Assembly: GCA_030040475.1 (NCBI GenBank)
Contig: JASHTQ010000319.1
Location: 1 to 7,823 of the forward strand
Source: Streptosporangiaceae bacterium
GTDB lineage: Bacteria > Actinomycetota > Actinomycetes > Streptosporangiales > Streptosporangiaceae
DNA: 7,823 nucleotides
Reading direction: 5' to 3'
Position numbers and translations under genes: made by a program. Under the pieces are notes generated by a model that was given only the letters and a program-made list of their open reading frames with translations, made no database searches and was not told the DNA's origin. Below are positions 7,138 to 7,823 of this stretch, piece by piece (position 1 is the stretch's first letter; every line of letters starts with the position of its first letter).

Positions 7138-7823
7138 GTGCCGATCCGGCGCGCTCGCGGCGCCCACACCCCGACCGACGGGCTGACCGTCCGCGAGATG
7201 CTGGGCCAGGACGCCATGCGCGGCGCCCGGATCATCGCCGGCGAGGGCGGCCTGGACCGGGTGGTGCGCCGCCTGAACGTGATGACCGTGCCGAACATCG
7301 TGCGCTGGACCAAGCAGGACGAGTTCCTGCTCACCACCGGGTATCCGCTGCGCCGCCAGCCCGCGGACCTGCCCGGCGAATTCTGCAGGCTGATCGAGCA
7401 GCTCGCCGCCAACGGCCTGGCGGGCCTGGGCGTCAAGCTGGATGAGTACCTCGCCGAGGTGCCGCCCGCCGCGGTCGAGCTGGCCGACCAGGTCGGCTTC
7501 CCGATCGTGGTGATCCCGGCAACCTGCCCGCTCGACGACGTGCTCAGCCAGACGTTCGAGACGATCGTCAACCGGCAGGCCGCCGCGCTGGCCAGGCGGC
7601 AGGAGATGCACGACGCGTTCCTGCGCATCGCGCTGACCGGCGGCGGCCTGGCCCGCCTCGCCGACGAGCTTGCCGACCTGCTGCCCGGCGCCGACGTGGT
7701 CATCTGCGACCCGCAGGGCTACCCGCTCGCGGTCACCACCCGGTCCCGCGCGCCGGCCTCCCGCGGCCCCGGCCCCCAAGCAGGCCCCGGCGCCGGCCCC
7801 GGCCCCGGCGGCGGCCCAGGCGC
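7138..7823 (+). CDS. PucR-family transcriptional regulator, N-terminal part (truncated by window end)
   Basis: The first 228 codons are present. Residues 16 to about 145 form the PucR N-terminal domain, beginning GLTVREML and continuing with GLDRVVRRLNVMTVPNI and a WTKQDEFLLTTGYPL stretch, then a helix-rich part to FPIVVIPATCPLDDVL. From about residue 155 a second domain begins (ADVVICDPQGYPLAV), resembling the GAF-like middle region of CdaR/PucR proteins, but it runs into a Gly-Pro-rich stretch at residues 209-228. The C-terminal PucR helix-turn-helix is beyond the window. The GTG at 7138 is chosen because the domain starts soon after it; the next in-frame ATG (7198) would remove its first strand. 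No Shine-Dalgarno is evident, so translation is probably coupled to the hydrolase gene 4 bases upstream. PucR-family proteins often control purine, amine or other nitrogen catabolism; control of this cluster is inferred from position. Confidence 0.88.
   Translation, partial: MPIRRARGAHTPTDGLTVREMLGQDAMRGARIIAGEGGLDRVVRRLNVMTVPNIVRWTKQDEFLLTTGYPLRRQPADLPGEFCRLIEQLAANGLAGLGVKLDEYLAEVPPAAVELADQVGFPIVVIPATCPLDDVLSQTFETIVNRQAAALARRQEMHDAFLRIALTGGGLARLADELADLLPGADVVICDPQGYPLAVTTRSRAPASRGPGPQAGPGAGPGPGGGPG
7765..7823 (+). repeat. GGCCCC-based low-complexity stretch encoding Gly-Pro repeats
   Basis: GGCCCC appears at 7765-7770, 7771-7776, 7783-7788, 7795-7800 and 7801-7806, in frame as Gly-Pro dipeptides, and continues with GGC-rich sequence to the window edge. 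It interrupts or follows the start of the regulator's middle domain; how far it extends is not visible. Confidence 0.75.

Noticed and set aside
6105..7703. A 532-codon minus-strand open frame over the hydrolase and regulator
   Set aside because: Same cause: antisense shadow of conserved + strand genes, low-complexity product and no family resemblance.

Overview
The window reads as a piece of a high-GC actinomycete chromosome. Coding regions have G or C at almost every third codon position, genes are tightly packed, starts include GTG, and I see no in-frame TTA leucine codons. Genus cannot be assigned from the sequence. All supported genes lie on the + strand; the long minus-strand reading frames are GC shadows.

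Layout. Positions 1-3084 hold a three-subunit molybdenum hydroxylase of the xanthine dehydrogenase family in medium-small-large order: the C-terminal end of the FAD subunit (1-233, cut by the window), the two-[2Fe-2S] subunit (230-730) and the molybdopterin subunit (727-3084). They are joined by 4-base GTGA and ATGA overlaps. One base after the large subunit stop, with a strong Shine-Dalgarno, comes a divergent cysteine-synthase-like PLP enzyme (3086-4585). Six bases later comes a threonine-synthase-like PLP enzyme (4592-6025). These five genes look like one transcription unit.

An 82-base gap (6026-6107), about half G+C and rich in repeats and dyad symmetry, is the only real intergenic region and has a candidate promoter. 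It precedes a DUF6282/amidohydrolase-like metal-dependent hydrolase (6108-7133), followed 4 bases later by a PucR-family regulator (7138 to the window end, cut before its DNA-binding domain).

How the genes may work together (inference). A xanthine-dehydrogenase-type hydroxylase, a metal hydrolase, two fold-type-II PLP enzymes able in principle to do eliminations or deaminations on an amino-acid-like intermediate, and a PucR regulator suggest a catabolic pathway for a nitrogen heterocycle (purine-like or related), ending in ammonia plus a keto acid. I do not recognise this exact combination as a characterised pathway. No transporter, carbamoyltransferase or known purine ring-opening enzyme is in view, so the substrate is open.

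A second theme is repeated small in-frame tandem duplications producing Gly/Pro/Ala-rich stretches in three genes, one of them carrying two back-to-back perfect hairpins inside the threonine-synthase-like gene.
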